Shown: positions 1 to 6,299, counted from the stretch's first letter. The stretch is 6,508 nucleotides of DNA from Giesbergeria sp. (GCA_030690515.1 JAUYGP010000149.1:1-6508); one strand, 5' to 3'. A program made the numbers and translations. The notes: generated from the sequence alone by a model not told the origin.

Positions 1-650
1 AGCGGAAAAGTCTTGCTCTCGCCCGGCTTCATGCCGCGCACGGCATCTTCAAACTCCTTGAGCATCTGGCCTTCGCCCACCAGAAACTGGAAGTCCTCGG
101 CCTTGCCGCCCTGGAAGGTCTCGCCGTCGAGCTTGCCTTCAAAGTCAACGGTCACGCGGTCGCCGTCCTGTGCTGCGGCGTCCATGGCGCGCTGAGCGAA
201 GCTACGGCGCTGCTTGCGCAGAATGTCAACGGTCTTGTCGATGGCGCCATCGTCCACAGCGGCCGACAGTTTTTCGATTTCGGCGCTGGCCAAGTCACCA
301 ATTTTGACTTCTGGAAACACCTCGAACACGGCGTCAAAGGTCACCTCGCCTTCAGGCGCGCCGTCTTTTTCGGTAATGCGCGGCTGGCCGGCCACGCGCA
401 GGCTGGCTTCGTTGGCTGCCTGGGCAAACGCCTCACCCACCTTGTCGTTCAGCACTTCGTACTGCACCGAATAGCCGTAACGCTGCGAAACCACATTCAT
501 CGGCACCTTGCCGGGACGGAAACCGTCCATCTTGACCGTGCGTGCCAGACGCTTGAGGCGCGTTTCCACCTCGCTCTGGATGGCAGAAAGGGGCAGGCTC
601 AACGTGATCTTGCGTTCGAGCTTTTCAAGGGTTTCAACGGTAACAGCCAT
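1..650 (-). CDS. tig: Trigger factor, N-terminal half (partial at window edge)
   Basis: Ribosome-associated chaperone that meets nascent chains at the exit tunnel; the family also carries a peptidyl-prolyl isomerase domain. The visible 216 residues begin MAVTVETLEKLERKITLSLP. The ribosome-docking signature GFRPGKVP is at residues 43-50, close to the GFRKGKVP of E. coli. The N-terminal ribosome-binding domain spans about residues 1-115. From about 150 an FKBP-like segment begins (DRVTVDFEGKLDGETFQGG) and runs off the window. Full-length family members are about 430 residues, so roughly half is missing because of the window, not a truncation. The ATG at 648-650 is chosen because an AGGAG Shine-Dalgarno (656-660) sits five bases upstream. 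In betaproteobacteria tig is normally followed by clpP and clpX, which would lie outside to the left. Identification is firm. Confidence 0.97.
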   Translation of the reverse strand, partial: MAVTVETLEKLERKITLSLPLSAIQSEVETRLKRLARTVKMDGFRPGKVPMNVVSQRYGYSVQYEVLNDKVGEAFAQAANEASLRVAGQPRITEKDGAPEGEVTFDAVFEVFPEVKIGDLASAEIEKLSAAVDDGAIDKTVDILRKQRRSFAQRAMDAAAQDGDRVTVDFEGKLDGETFQGGKAEDFQFLVGEGQMLKEFEDAVRGMKPGESKTFP

Positions 651-655
651 GGCTA

Positions 656-660
656 CTCCT
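656..660 (-). promoter_or_regulatory. Ribosome binding site of tig
   Basis: On the minus strand the sequence AGGAG is followed by TAGCC and then ATG. This is a near-consensus Shine-Dalgarno with 5-nt spacing and fixes the tig start at 650. Confidence 0.85.
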
Positions 661-676
661 AAATTTCTGGTTAAAC

Positions 677-700
677 GTGCCAACTGCCGTGCAGTGGCAC
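677..700 (-). other. Bulged hairpin in the tRNA-Leu/tig spacer
   Basis: GTGCCA (677-682) pairs with TGGCAC (695-700), and CTGC (684-687) pairs with GCAG (691-694). That gives ten base pairs with one bulged base at 683 and a 3-nt loop. No T-run follows on either strand, so it is not an intrinsic terminator. It lies between the 3' end of the tRNA and the tig Shine-Dalgarno, so it could be an RNA processing signal or a leader structure. The structure is visible; the function is inferred. Confidence 0.5.
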
Positions 701-702
701 CG

Positions 703-712
703 TGTCCGGACA
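703..712. other. Perfect 10-bp palindrome TGTCCGGACA
   Basis: TGTCCGGACA equals its own reverse complement. It lies 13 bases downstream of the tRNA CCA end in the direction of transcription and next to the 677-700 hairpin. It could be a protein-binding site for the tig promoter region or chance. I found no convincing sigma-70 promoter around it. Confidence 0.3.
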
Positions 713-725
713 AGTTTCAAAGGGG

Positions 726-812
726 TGGTGCGCGGGGGGGGACTCGAACCCCCACAGTATTGCTACCGTCAGGACCTAAACCTGGTGCGTCTACCAATTT
801 CGCCACCCGCGC
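726..812 (-). tRNA. tRNA-Leu (anticodon UAG), CCA encoded
   Basis: The minus strand folds as a class II tRNA. The 7-bp acceptor stem pairs GCGCGGG (812-806) with CCCGCGC (736-730), followed by discriminator A (729) and encoded CCA (728-726). The D arm contains TTGGTAGACGC. The anticodon stem CCAGG/CCTGA closes the 7-nt loop TTTAGGT with anticodon TAG at 778-776; the outermost pair of that stem is a C-A mismatch. The long variable arm is CGGTA-GCAA-TACTG, and the T arm is GGGGG-TTCGAGT-CCCCC. The long variable arm and anticodon identify leucine; U at position 34 should read CUA and other CUN codons. It lies just upstream of tig on the same strand and may share its transcript. Confidence 0.96.
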
Positions 813-825
813 GGTCATCAAACAA

Positions 826-853
826 GCGGGCGGCAATACAAACTGCCGCCCGC
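826..853 (-). terminator. Probable terminator after the efflux pump gene
   Basis: GCGGGCGGCA (826-835) pairs perfectly with TGCCGCCCGC (844-853), a 10-bp GC-rich stem with an 8-nt loop. On the minus strand it begins 23 bases after the pump stop codon and is followed by TTGTTTGAT, a moderate T-rich tail. The 5' end of tRNA-Leu is only 13 bases further on, so this hairpin separates the efflux operon from the tRNA-tig unit. A weak tail means some read-through is possible. Confidence 0.7.
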
Positions 854-876
854 ATGAAACTGGTTAACTTTTTATT

Positions 877-3800
877 TTAACCTGATACGGCCCCATCGCC
901 GATCACGGGCTCGGGCCTGCGTACGCGGAACCACGCTGCATACATGGCGGGCAAGGCCAGCAACGTGAGCACCGTGGCCACAATGAGGCCTCCCATGATG
1001 GCCACAGCCATGGGCCCCCAGAACACGCTGCGGGACAGCGGGATCATGGCCAGCACGGCGGCTGCGGCCGTCAGAACGATGGGCCGCAGGCGGCGCACCG
1101 CCGCCTCGACGATGGCGTCCCATGCCGGCACACCGCGTTCGCGGTCTTTCTCGATCTGATCGATCAGGATGACCGAATTGCGCTGGATCATGCCCATGAG
1201 TGCAATCACGCCCAGCAGCGCCACAAAACCGAACGGGCGCCCCAGCAGAATCAGCGCCCCGGCCACCCCGGCAATGCCCAGGGGGCCGGTCAGGAAGACC
1301 AATATGGCACGGCTGAAACTGTGCAATTGCAGCATGAGCAGCGTGAAAGTAATGAACAGCATGATGGGCACGCCCGCCGCGATGGACGACGAACCCTTGG
1401 AGCTTTCCGCCACCGCACCAGCCACCACGATGCGGTAGGCCCTCTGCCCGCTCTGGTGCCATGCGGCCTCGATCTTGCGCATCTCGGGCAAGAGCATCTG
1501 TGTCACCGTGGCGCCCTGCATGCCCTCGACCACATCGCCCTGCACCGTGATGGCGTATTCGCGGTTCTCGCGCCACATCACACCAGGCTCCCAGGCAAAC
1601 ACTGGCTTGGCAATCTGCGTCAGTGGTATCGACTTGCCCGACGCTGTGGGCAGATAAGCGTTGCCGATATCGGTGATGGCGCGGCGTTCGTCTTCAGGCT
1701 GGCGCAACACGATGTCGATCAGCTTGTCATCCTCTCGATACTGCCCCACCGTCATGCCCGACTGCATCACCCGGGAGGCCTGGGCGATGGACTGGCTGGT
1801 TACGCCCAAGGCGCGCGCCTTGTCCTGGTCAACCTCCAGGCGCAGCACCTTCACCGATTCGTTCCAGTTGTCGTTCACGCCGCGCATTTTGGCGTGCCCC
1901 CGCATCACGGCCTTGACTTCATCGGCATGGGCGCGCAGCACCGACGGCTCCGGCCCCACCACACGGAACTGCACCGGATAAGGCACCGGTGGCCCATTGG
2001 GCAGCAGCTTGACCCGGCCGCGCACCTCGGGAAACTCCTGCGCCAGTATGGTTGGCAGCGTCCGCAGCAAGGCACCCCGTTTTTGGAGGTCTTGCGCCAG
2101 CACAATAAATTGCGACACATTGCTTTGCGGAAACACCTGGTCCAGCGGCAAATAGAAACGTGGCACACCCGAGCCCACCCAGCCACTGACCGACGCAACA
2201 CCGGGCTGCTCCATCAGGCGCTTCTCCACGCGGCGGGTGACCTCCTCGTTGCCTGCAAAAGACGTTCCCTCGGGGAACCACAGGTCCACCAGCACCTCAG
2301 GCCGGTTCGAATCGGGGAAGAACTGCTGCTGCACCACTCCCATACCCGCAATACCCAACGCAAAAGTCAGCAACGTGGCGCCAATGGTGACCCAGCGGTG
2401 CTCCACGCACCAGTTCACCAGGCGGCGGAAGCTTGTGTAGAACGGGCTGTCGAACACCTCATGCGGGTCATCGGTGATGCCTGCTGCCACCACGTGTGCA
2501 GGGGGCTTGAGCAGCAACGTGCCCAGGTAGGGCACAAAGTACACCGAGGCCAGCCAACTCAGCACGAGCGCGATCACCGTCACGGCGAAGATGGCGAAGG
2601 CGTACTCGCCCACCGCCGACCGCGCAATACCAATGGGCAAAAAACCCGCCGCCGTGATGAGCGTGCCCGTGAGCATGGGCATGGCCGTCAGCTCATAGGC
2701 GAAGGTGGCCGCGCGCATCTTGTCGTAGCCCTCTTCGAGCTTGAGCACCATCATCTCCACGGCAATGATGGCATCGTCCACCAGCAAGCCCAAGGCAATG
2801 ATGAGCGAGCCCAGCGACACTTTGTGCAGCCCGATGCCCCAGTACCACATGGCCAGAAAAGTCACGCCCAGCACCAGCGGGATGGTGATACCCACCACCA
2901 GCCCCGGGCGCGGGTCAATGTACCAACGCCGCCACCAGGGCTGCTGGCCCGCCCGCTTGTGCAGGCCCAGGCTGACAAAACTCACGGCCAGCACGATGGC
3001 CACGGCCTCGATCAGCACCTTGACGAATTCATTCACCGAGCGCGCCACGGCCTGGGGCTGGTCCTGCACATTGGCCAGCCGCACTCCGGCGGGAAGCGTT
3101 TTCTCGATGTCCGCCGTGGCGGTATTCAAGGCTTTGCCCAGGCGGATGATGTCGCCGCCCTTGACCATCGAAACCCCCAAGGCCACGACCTCGCGCCCCT
3201 CATGCCGCACCTTGACGGCGGTGGGCTCAACATACCCGCGCCGGATGGTCGCAATATCCCCCAGGCGCAACTGCGCACCCGAGGCACCGCGAATCGGCAT
3301 GGCGCGCAATTCTTCAATGGCGCGAAACTGCCCCGCCACACGCACCTGCAGTTGGTCCTGCGGTGTCTGCACCACTCCCGCGCTTTCCACGGCGTTCTGC
3401 TGTCCCAGTTGGGCCAGTACCTGGTTCATGTCCAGCCCAAGCTGGGAGAGGCGGCTTTGCGAGATTTCGATATAGAGCTTTTCGTCCTGCACACCGAACA
3501 GCTCGACCTTGGCGACATCGGGCACACGCAGCAGCTTCTGGCGCACCTCGTCGGCAAACTGTTTGACCTCGGCATAGCTGAAACCGTCGGCTTCCAGCGC
3601 ATAGATCACGCCGAACACGTCGCCAAAGTCGTCGTTGAAGAACGGGCCCTGCACGCCTTGCGGCAGGGTGTAGCGCATGTCGCCCACCTTCTTGCGCACG
3701 TTGTACCAAACGTTGGCGACCTCGTTCGAGCGCGAGCTGTCCTTGATTTCCAGAATGATCTGCGACTCACCCGGCTTGGAATAGCTGCGGATCTTGTCGG

Positions 3801-4056
3801 CCAGCGGCACCTCCTGCAAGGTGCGCTCGATCTTGTCGGTCACCTGCTCAGCCACCTGTTCGGCCGTGGCGCCGGGCCAGTAGGTGCGCACCACCATGGC
3901 GCGGAAGGTAAAGGGTGGGTCCTCGTCCTGGCCGAGCTGAAAATAGGCGGCAATGCCCATCACCATTAGCACCACCATGAGGTAGCGCGTCAGCGGGGCA
4001 TGGTTAATGGCCCAAGCCGACAGGTTAAAGCCGTTGTTCTGTGGCGCTTGCTTCAT
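877..4056 (-). CDS. RND-family multidrug efflux pump (inner-membrane permease, TriC-like)
   Basis: Proton-driven resistance-nodulation-division transporter of 1059 residues, the usual length for the hydrophobe/amphiphile efflux branch. TM1 is at about 22-41, followed by a large periplasmic domain to about 340. TM2-TM6 cover about 344-516, the second periplasmic domain about 575-890, and TM8-TM12 about 893-1043. The proton-relay aspartates are D427 and D428 in the TM4 motif GLLVDDAIIAVE. The TM10 lysine of AcrB (K940) is replaced by arginine, R959, in GMIQRNSVILIDQ. R991 in RLRPIVLT matches AcrB R971. The opening (YLMVVLMVMGIAAYFQLGQDEDPPF) and GVQGPFFNDDFGDVFG recall P. aeruginosa TriC. A Trp/Arg-rich insert lies between TM2 and TM3. 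The ATG at 4056 is only 7 bases after the adaptor stop, and the GGTGA overlapping that stop can serve as Shine-Dalgarno, suggesting translational coupling. Substrate unknown. Confidence 0.95.
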   Translation of the reverse strand: MKQAPQNNGFNLSAWAINHAPLTRYLMVVLMVMGIAAYFQLGQDEDPPFTFRAMVVRTYWPGATAEQVAEQVTDKIERTLQEVPLADKIRSYSKPGESQIILEIKDSSRSNEVANVWYNVRKKVGDMRYTLPQGVQGPFFNDDFGDVFGVIYALEADGFSYAEVKQFADEVRQKLLRVPDVAKVELFGVQDEKLYIEISQSRLSQLGLDMNQVLAQLGQQNAVESAGVVQTPQDQLQVRVAGQFRAIEELRAMPIRGASGAQLRLGDIATIRRGYVEPTAVKVRHEGREVVALGVSMVKGGDIIRLGKALNTATADIEKTLPAGVRLANVQDQPQAVARSVNEFVKVLIEAVAIVLAVSFVSLGLHKRAGQQPWWRRWYIDPRPGLVVGITIPLVLGVTFLAMWYWGIGLHKVSLGSLIIALGLLVDDAIIAVEMMVLKLEEGYDKMRAATFAYELTAMPMLTGTLITAAGFLPIGIARSAVGEYAFAIFAVTVIALVLSWLASVYFVPYLGTLLLKPPAHVVAAGITDDPHEVFDSPFYTSFRRLVNWCVEHRWVTIGATLLTFALGIAGMGVVQQQFFPDSNRPEVLVDLWFPEGTSFAGNEEVTRRVEKRLMEQPGVASVSGWVGSGVPRFYLPLDQVFPQSNVSQFIVLAQDLQKRGALLRTLPTILAQEFPEVRGRVKLLPNGPPVPYPVQFRVVGPEPSVLRAHADEVKAVMRGHAKMRGVNDNWNESVKVLRLEVDQDKARALGVTSQSIAQASRVMQSGMTVGQYREDDKLIDIVLRQPEDERRAITDIGNAYLPTASGKSIPLTQIAKPVFAWEPGVMWRENREYAITVQGDVVEGMQGATVTQMLLPEMRKIEAAWHQSGQRAYRIVVAGAVAESSKGSSSIAAGVPIMLFITFTLLMLQLHSFSRAILVFLTGPLGIAGVAGALILLGRPFGFVALLGVIALMGMIQRNSVILIDQIEKDRERGVPAWDAIVEAAVRRLRPIVLTAAAAVLAMIPLSRSVFWGPMAVAIMGGLIVATVLTLLALPAMYAAWFRVRRPEPVIGDGAVSG

Positions 4057-4063
4057 GGTGCGC

Positions 4064-5281
4064 TCACCGGGTCGCCGAAGCAGAAGTCGACGCAGCAGGC
4101 ACAGGAGCTACTGTTTTTGTAGCTGCTTGCGCTTTACTGGCATGCCCTTGAGCCGATTTTTGCTCATAAATTCCGACCTTCTGCCCAGGTGTCAGTACAT
4201 GCACGCCGGTGCTCACCACCTGCATGCCCGGCACCAGTCCATCCGCGATCACGGCTTCGTTGCCGTCGGCTGTGGCCACCTGCACGGTCTGTGAACGTAC
4301 AGTGCCTGTATCGGCGTCGTACACCCACACCGCTGTGGACGTGCCTTCCTGGCGCAGCGCCGTGGTCGGCAGCTTGATGGCGGGCAAGCCCACCAGGCTG
4401 AGCGCCGCGGGCATGACATGCACGGTGGCTCCCAGGGGGGGTGCCTGGGCGGCATCGATGTCGGCCCGGACGGCAAAGGTGCGCGTCACCGGATCGGCGC
4501 TGGCCGCCACCTCGCGCACCTGCCCCTGCAGCGTCGCGCCACCGGCCCAGGAACGCACCGTCACCACCTGGCCCACTTTCAGGTGCACCACCTTGTCCTC
4601 GGGCACGGCAAATACCACATCGCGCGCACCGTCCTGCGCAATGCGCAGCACTGGTGTGCCTGCGCTCACCACCTGGCCAACCTCGGCTTCCACGCCTGTG
4701 ACCACGCCGTCGGCCGTCGCCACCAGCCGGGTATAGGCAGCCTGGTTGCCCTGCGCCGCAGCCTGCGCCCGGGCCTGCGCCAGACTCGCCCTGGCAGCCT
4801 TAAGGGAGGCCTCGCGCCGGTCCAGCTCTGCACCGCTGATGAAGTTTTGCGCCTTCAGGGCTGCAAACCGCTGGAAGTCGGCCGCCGCCAGATCGTGCTG
4901 CGTTTGCGCCGCAGATACCTGGGCCTGCGCCGCAGCCGATGCCAACTGGTAGTCCTGCGGATCGAGCTGGGCCAGCACCTGCCCGGCACGCACGCGCTGC
5001 CCCAGTTCGGCCTGGCGCTGCACAATTTTGCCCGCCACGCGAAAGCCCAGGCGCGACTCGGTGCGTGCGCGCACCTCGCCCGAATAATCCTGACGCGCCT
5101 GCAAGGCCCCCACTCCCACCGTCACCAGCTTGACGGCACGCACCGGCTCTGGCGGAGGTGCCGCAGGCGTGCAGGCGGCCAGCAAAAGCGCAGCCGCGCC
5201 TAGACTGCCGGTATACCGAAAAAGACGAAACGGGCCGAAAAAAAGCCCCTGCTGGGGCAACTGTGCTTGCGGTGTGCGCAT
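4064..5281 (-). CDS. RND efflux periplasmic adaptor (membrane fusion lipoprotein)
   Basis: HlyD/AcrA-type adaptor of 405 residues that would bridge the pump and a TolC-family channel in the periplasm. A lipoprotein signal ends in LAAC with Cys37 as the lipidation site. The first half of the lipoyl domain is at about 75-110 (GFRVAGKIVQ, then GQRVRAGQVLAQLDP). The alpha-hairpin spans about 111-185 and the second lipoyl half about 186-215. The beta-barrel and membrane-proximal domains follow to about 372. The hairpin tip keeps the channel-docking residues R138, L142 and S149, spaced as in AcrA. ATG 5281 is chosen as the only ATG or GTG giving a full signal peptide; a GGA 8 bases upstream is a weak Shine-Dalgarno. 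The frame stays open beyond it, antisense to hpnC, but gives nonsense. Residues 373-405 are a low-complexity tail overlapping a repeat. Codons 8-15 contain a terminator-like hairpin. No channel gene is present. Confidence 0.94.
   Translation of the reverse strand: MRTPQAQLPQQGLFFGPFRLFRYTGSLGAAALLLAACTPAAPPPEPVRAVKLVTVGVGALQARQDYSGEVRARTESRLGFRVAGKIVQRQAELGQRVRAGQVLAQLDPQDYQLASAAAQAQVSAAQTQHDLAAADFQRFAALKAQNFISGAELDRREASLKAARASLAQARAQAAAQGNQAAYTRLVATADGVVTGVEAEVGQVVSAGTPVLRIAQDGARDVVFAVPEDKVVHLKVGQVVTVRSWAGGATLQGQVREVAASADPVTRTFAVRADIDAAQAPPLGATVHVMPAALSLVGLPAIKLPTTALRQEGTSTAVWVYDADTGTVRSQTVQVATADGNEAVIADGLVPGMQVVSTGVHVLTPGQKVGIYEQKSAQGHASKAQAATKTVAPVPAASTSASATR
4105..4168 (+). repeat. Comamonadaceae-type intergenic repeat, copy A, inside adaptor coding sequence
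   Basis: On the plus strand, TAGCTGCT (4120-4127) begins a core ending in GAGCC (4150-4154). The same 35-base span recurs on the opposite strand at 6257-6291 with 23 of 35 identical positions and identical spacing. The element GCGCTTTACTGG (4129-4140) matches GCGCTTACTGG of the other copy except for one extra T. From memory, sequences of the form TAGCTGCT, GCGCTT, a few bases, then AAGCGC are abundant between genes in Acidovorax and relatives. Here the element overlaps adaptor codons 376-388. Outer boundaries are approximate. Confidence 0.55.
5238..5258 (-). terminator. Terminator-like hairpin within adaptor codons 8-15
   Basis: On the minus strand GCCCC (5258-5254), loop AGCA, GGGGC (5249-5245) is followed at once by seven Ts (5244-5238). 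This is the layout of an intrinsic terminator, oriented to stop transcription of the efflux operon soon after the adaptor start codon. Whether it works as an attenuator or is melted by translating ribosomes cannot be told from sequence. Confidence 0.5.
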
Positions 5282-5297
5282 GGAATGGGTCCGGAAT

Positions 5298-5321
5298 ATT
5301 ACTGACTGACTGGTTAGTAAT
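5298..5321. promoter_or_regulatory. Candidate TetR-type operator
   Basis: A 24-bp imperfect palindrome with perfect 6-bp outer arms ATTACT (5298-5303) and AGTAAT (5316-5321), plus further inner matches. Its centre holds tandem TGAC repeats. Palindromes of this size and AT-rich-arm style are typical of TetR-family repressors that control RND pumps. It overlaps the -10 box of the efflux promoter (5319-5324), a classic repression position. No regulator gene is in the window. The symmetry is seen; the regulator family is inferred. Confidence 0.6.
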
Positions 5322-5330
5322 CTATGTGAT
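5302..5330 (+). promoter_or_regulatory. Weak candidate promoter for hpnC
   Basis: On the plus strand CTGACT (5302-5307), a 17-nt spacer and TGTGAT (5325-5330) each match four of six consensus bases. It would start transcription near 5337, about 26 bases before the GTG, and overlaps the candidate operator. Matches are modest, so this is tentative. Confidence 0.25.
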
Positions 5331-5347
5331 CGCCCTTTTCTTGTCAA
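5319..5347 (-). promoter_or_regulatory. Sigma-70 promoter of the adaptor-pump operon
   Basis: On the minus strand a perfect -35 TTGACA (5347-5342) is followed by a 17-nt spacer and a -10 TAGATT (5324-5319), which matches four of six consensus bases. Transcription would start near 5312, giving a leader of about 30 bases before the ATG at 5281. The -35 lies inside a small inverted repeat, TTGTC (5341-5345) and GACAA (5350-5354), which might bind a second factor. Confidence 0.65.
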
Positions 5348-5362
5348 GCGACAATCAGCGCC

Positions 5363-6229
5363 GTGAACACCCCTGCCTCCTTGCCCCCCGCCCCACCCCA
5401 GGCCATCACCCACTACGAGAACTTTCCCGTGGCCTCGTGGTTGTGCCCGCCACACCTGCGCGCACCCATTGCCGCCATTTACGCCTTTGCCCGCACCGCC
5501 GACGACCTGGCCGATGAAGGCAACGCCAGCCCGGCCGAACGCCTGCACGACCTGGCCATCTACCGGGCCGACTTTCATGCCACCGCCACGGGCAACGCCG
5601 CATCGGCCCGCTGGCCCGAGGTGTTTGCCCCCCTGGCGGGCGTGCTGCGCAGCCACCACCTGCCCGTGTCCCTGCTGGACGACCTGCTCAGCGCCTTTGT
5701 GCAAGACGTGGAAAAAACCCGCGACGGCGCGGGCTACGCCACCCGTGCAGAACTGCTGGACTACTGCCGCCGCTCGGCCAGCCCGGTGGGCCGCCTGCTG
5801 CTACACCTGTACGGCGTGCACAGCGCGCAGGCCCTGCGCGAAAGCGACGCCATCTGCACCGCACTGCAGCTCCTCAACTTCTGGCAGGACCTGAGCGTGG
5901 ACCTGCCGCGCGGGCGCTTTTATCTGCCCGACGACCACTGCGCCGCCCACAGCGTGAGCCGCCAGCAATTACTGGCACTACAGCCGACACCGCAGACCAC
6001 TGCGCTGATCGCCGAGCACGCCCGCTGGGCACGCACCAAGATGCAGGAGGGCGCGCCACTGGTGCACCGACTGCCGGGGCGCATCGGCTGGGAATTACGG
6101 CTGGTGGTGCAAGGGGGCTTGCGCATCCTCGACAAGGTGGATGCGCTGCACGGCCACAGCCTGTGCCAGCGGCCGCGTATCCGGGCTTGGGATGCACCCG
6201 TCATGCTGGGGCGGGCATTGGTGATGTGA
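5363..6229 (+). CDS. hpnC: Squalene/hydroxysqualene synthase HpnC
   Basis: Squalene/phytoene synthase superfamily enzyme of 288 residues. In the HpnCDE route HpnD makes presqualene diphosphate from two farnesyl diphosphates, HpnC converts it to hydroxysqualene, and HpnE reduces that to squalene for hopanoid synthesis. The first aspartate-rich motif is DDLAD (D47-D51) in YAFARTADDLADEG. The second is QDLSVD (D176, D180) in NFWQDLSVDLPRGRFYLP; the NFWQD form fits HpnC, whereas HpnD proteins have a DIGED-like form. YCRRSASPVGRLLL (134-147) is also typical. The start is GTG at 5363; the frame opens only after a stop at 5327-5329, no better start precedes the conserved region, and no clear Shine-Dalgarno is visible. 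It diverges from the efflux operon across 81 bases. No hpnD follows within the window; repeat DNA does. HpnC versus HpnD is decided on motifs alone. Confidence 0.9.
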   Translation: MNTPASLPPAPPQAITHYENFPVASWLCPPHLRAPIAAIYAFARTADDLADEGNASPAERLHDLAIYRADFHATATGNAASARWPEVFAPLAGVLRSHHLPVSLLDDLLSAFVQDVEKTRDGAGYATRAELLDYCRRSASPVGRLLLHLYGVHSAQALRESDAICTALQLLNFWQDLSVDLPRGRFYLPDDHCAAHSVSRQQLLALQPTPQTTALIAEHARWARTKMQEGAPLVHRLPGRIGWELRLVVQGGLRILDKVDALHGHSLCQRPRIRAWDAPVMLGRALVM

Positions 6230-6256
6230 GGGCTTTTCTGTTTTTTGGATGATTTT

Positions 6257-6291
6257 GGCTCTGGCGCTTACTGGGATTGCGGTAGCAGCTA
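6257..6291 (-). repeat. Comamonadaceae-type intergenic repeat, copy B
   Basis: Read on the minus strand this begins TAGCTGCT (6291-6284) and ends GAGCC (6261-6257), the same ends and spacing as copy A at 4120-4154, with 23 of 35 identical bases. It keeps CCAGTAAGCGC, the reverse complement of the GCGCTT-ACTGG arm of copy A. The flanks are T-rich on the plus strand (6241-6246, 6293-6299). It begins 28 bases after the hpnC stop codon. Confidence 0.55.
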
Positions 6292-6299
6292 TCTTTTTT

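Noticed and set aside
826..853. The perfect hairpin as a CRISPR or attachment-site element beside the tRNA
   Set aside because: It is a single inverted repeat, with no direct repeat of the tRNA 3' end and no integrase nearby. A terminator explains it better.
508..880. Plus-strand frames of 119 and 67 codons over the tig start and tRNA
   Set aside because: They read through the antisense strand of tig and tRNA-Leu, whose identities are firm.
872..1576. A 234-codon minus-strand frame overlapping the end of the pump gene
   Set aside because: It lies wholly within the pump coding region in another frame, has Gly/Arg/His-rich nonsense composition and no conserved motif.
1321..3969. An 882-codon open frame on the plus strand antisense to the pump gene
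   Set aside because: It is rich in His, Gln, Arg and Ala, lacks recognisable domains and mirrors the pump's codon pattern. Long antisense frames are common in high-GC genes, and the opposite strand is clearly a conserved RND protein.
5282..5704. N-terminal extension of the adaptor frame upstream of ATG 5281
   Set aside because: The extension is antisense to the conserved start of hpnC, precedes the promoter and would bury the lipoprotein signal peptide, so the shorter start is preferred.
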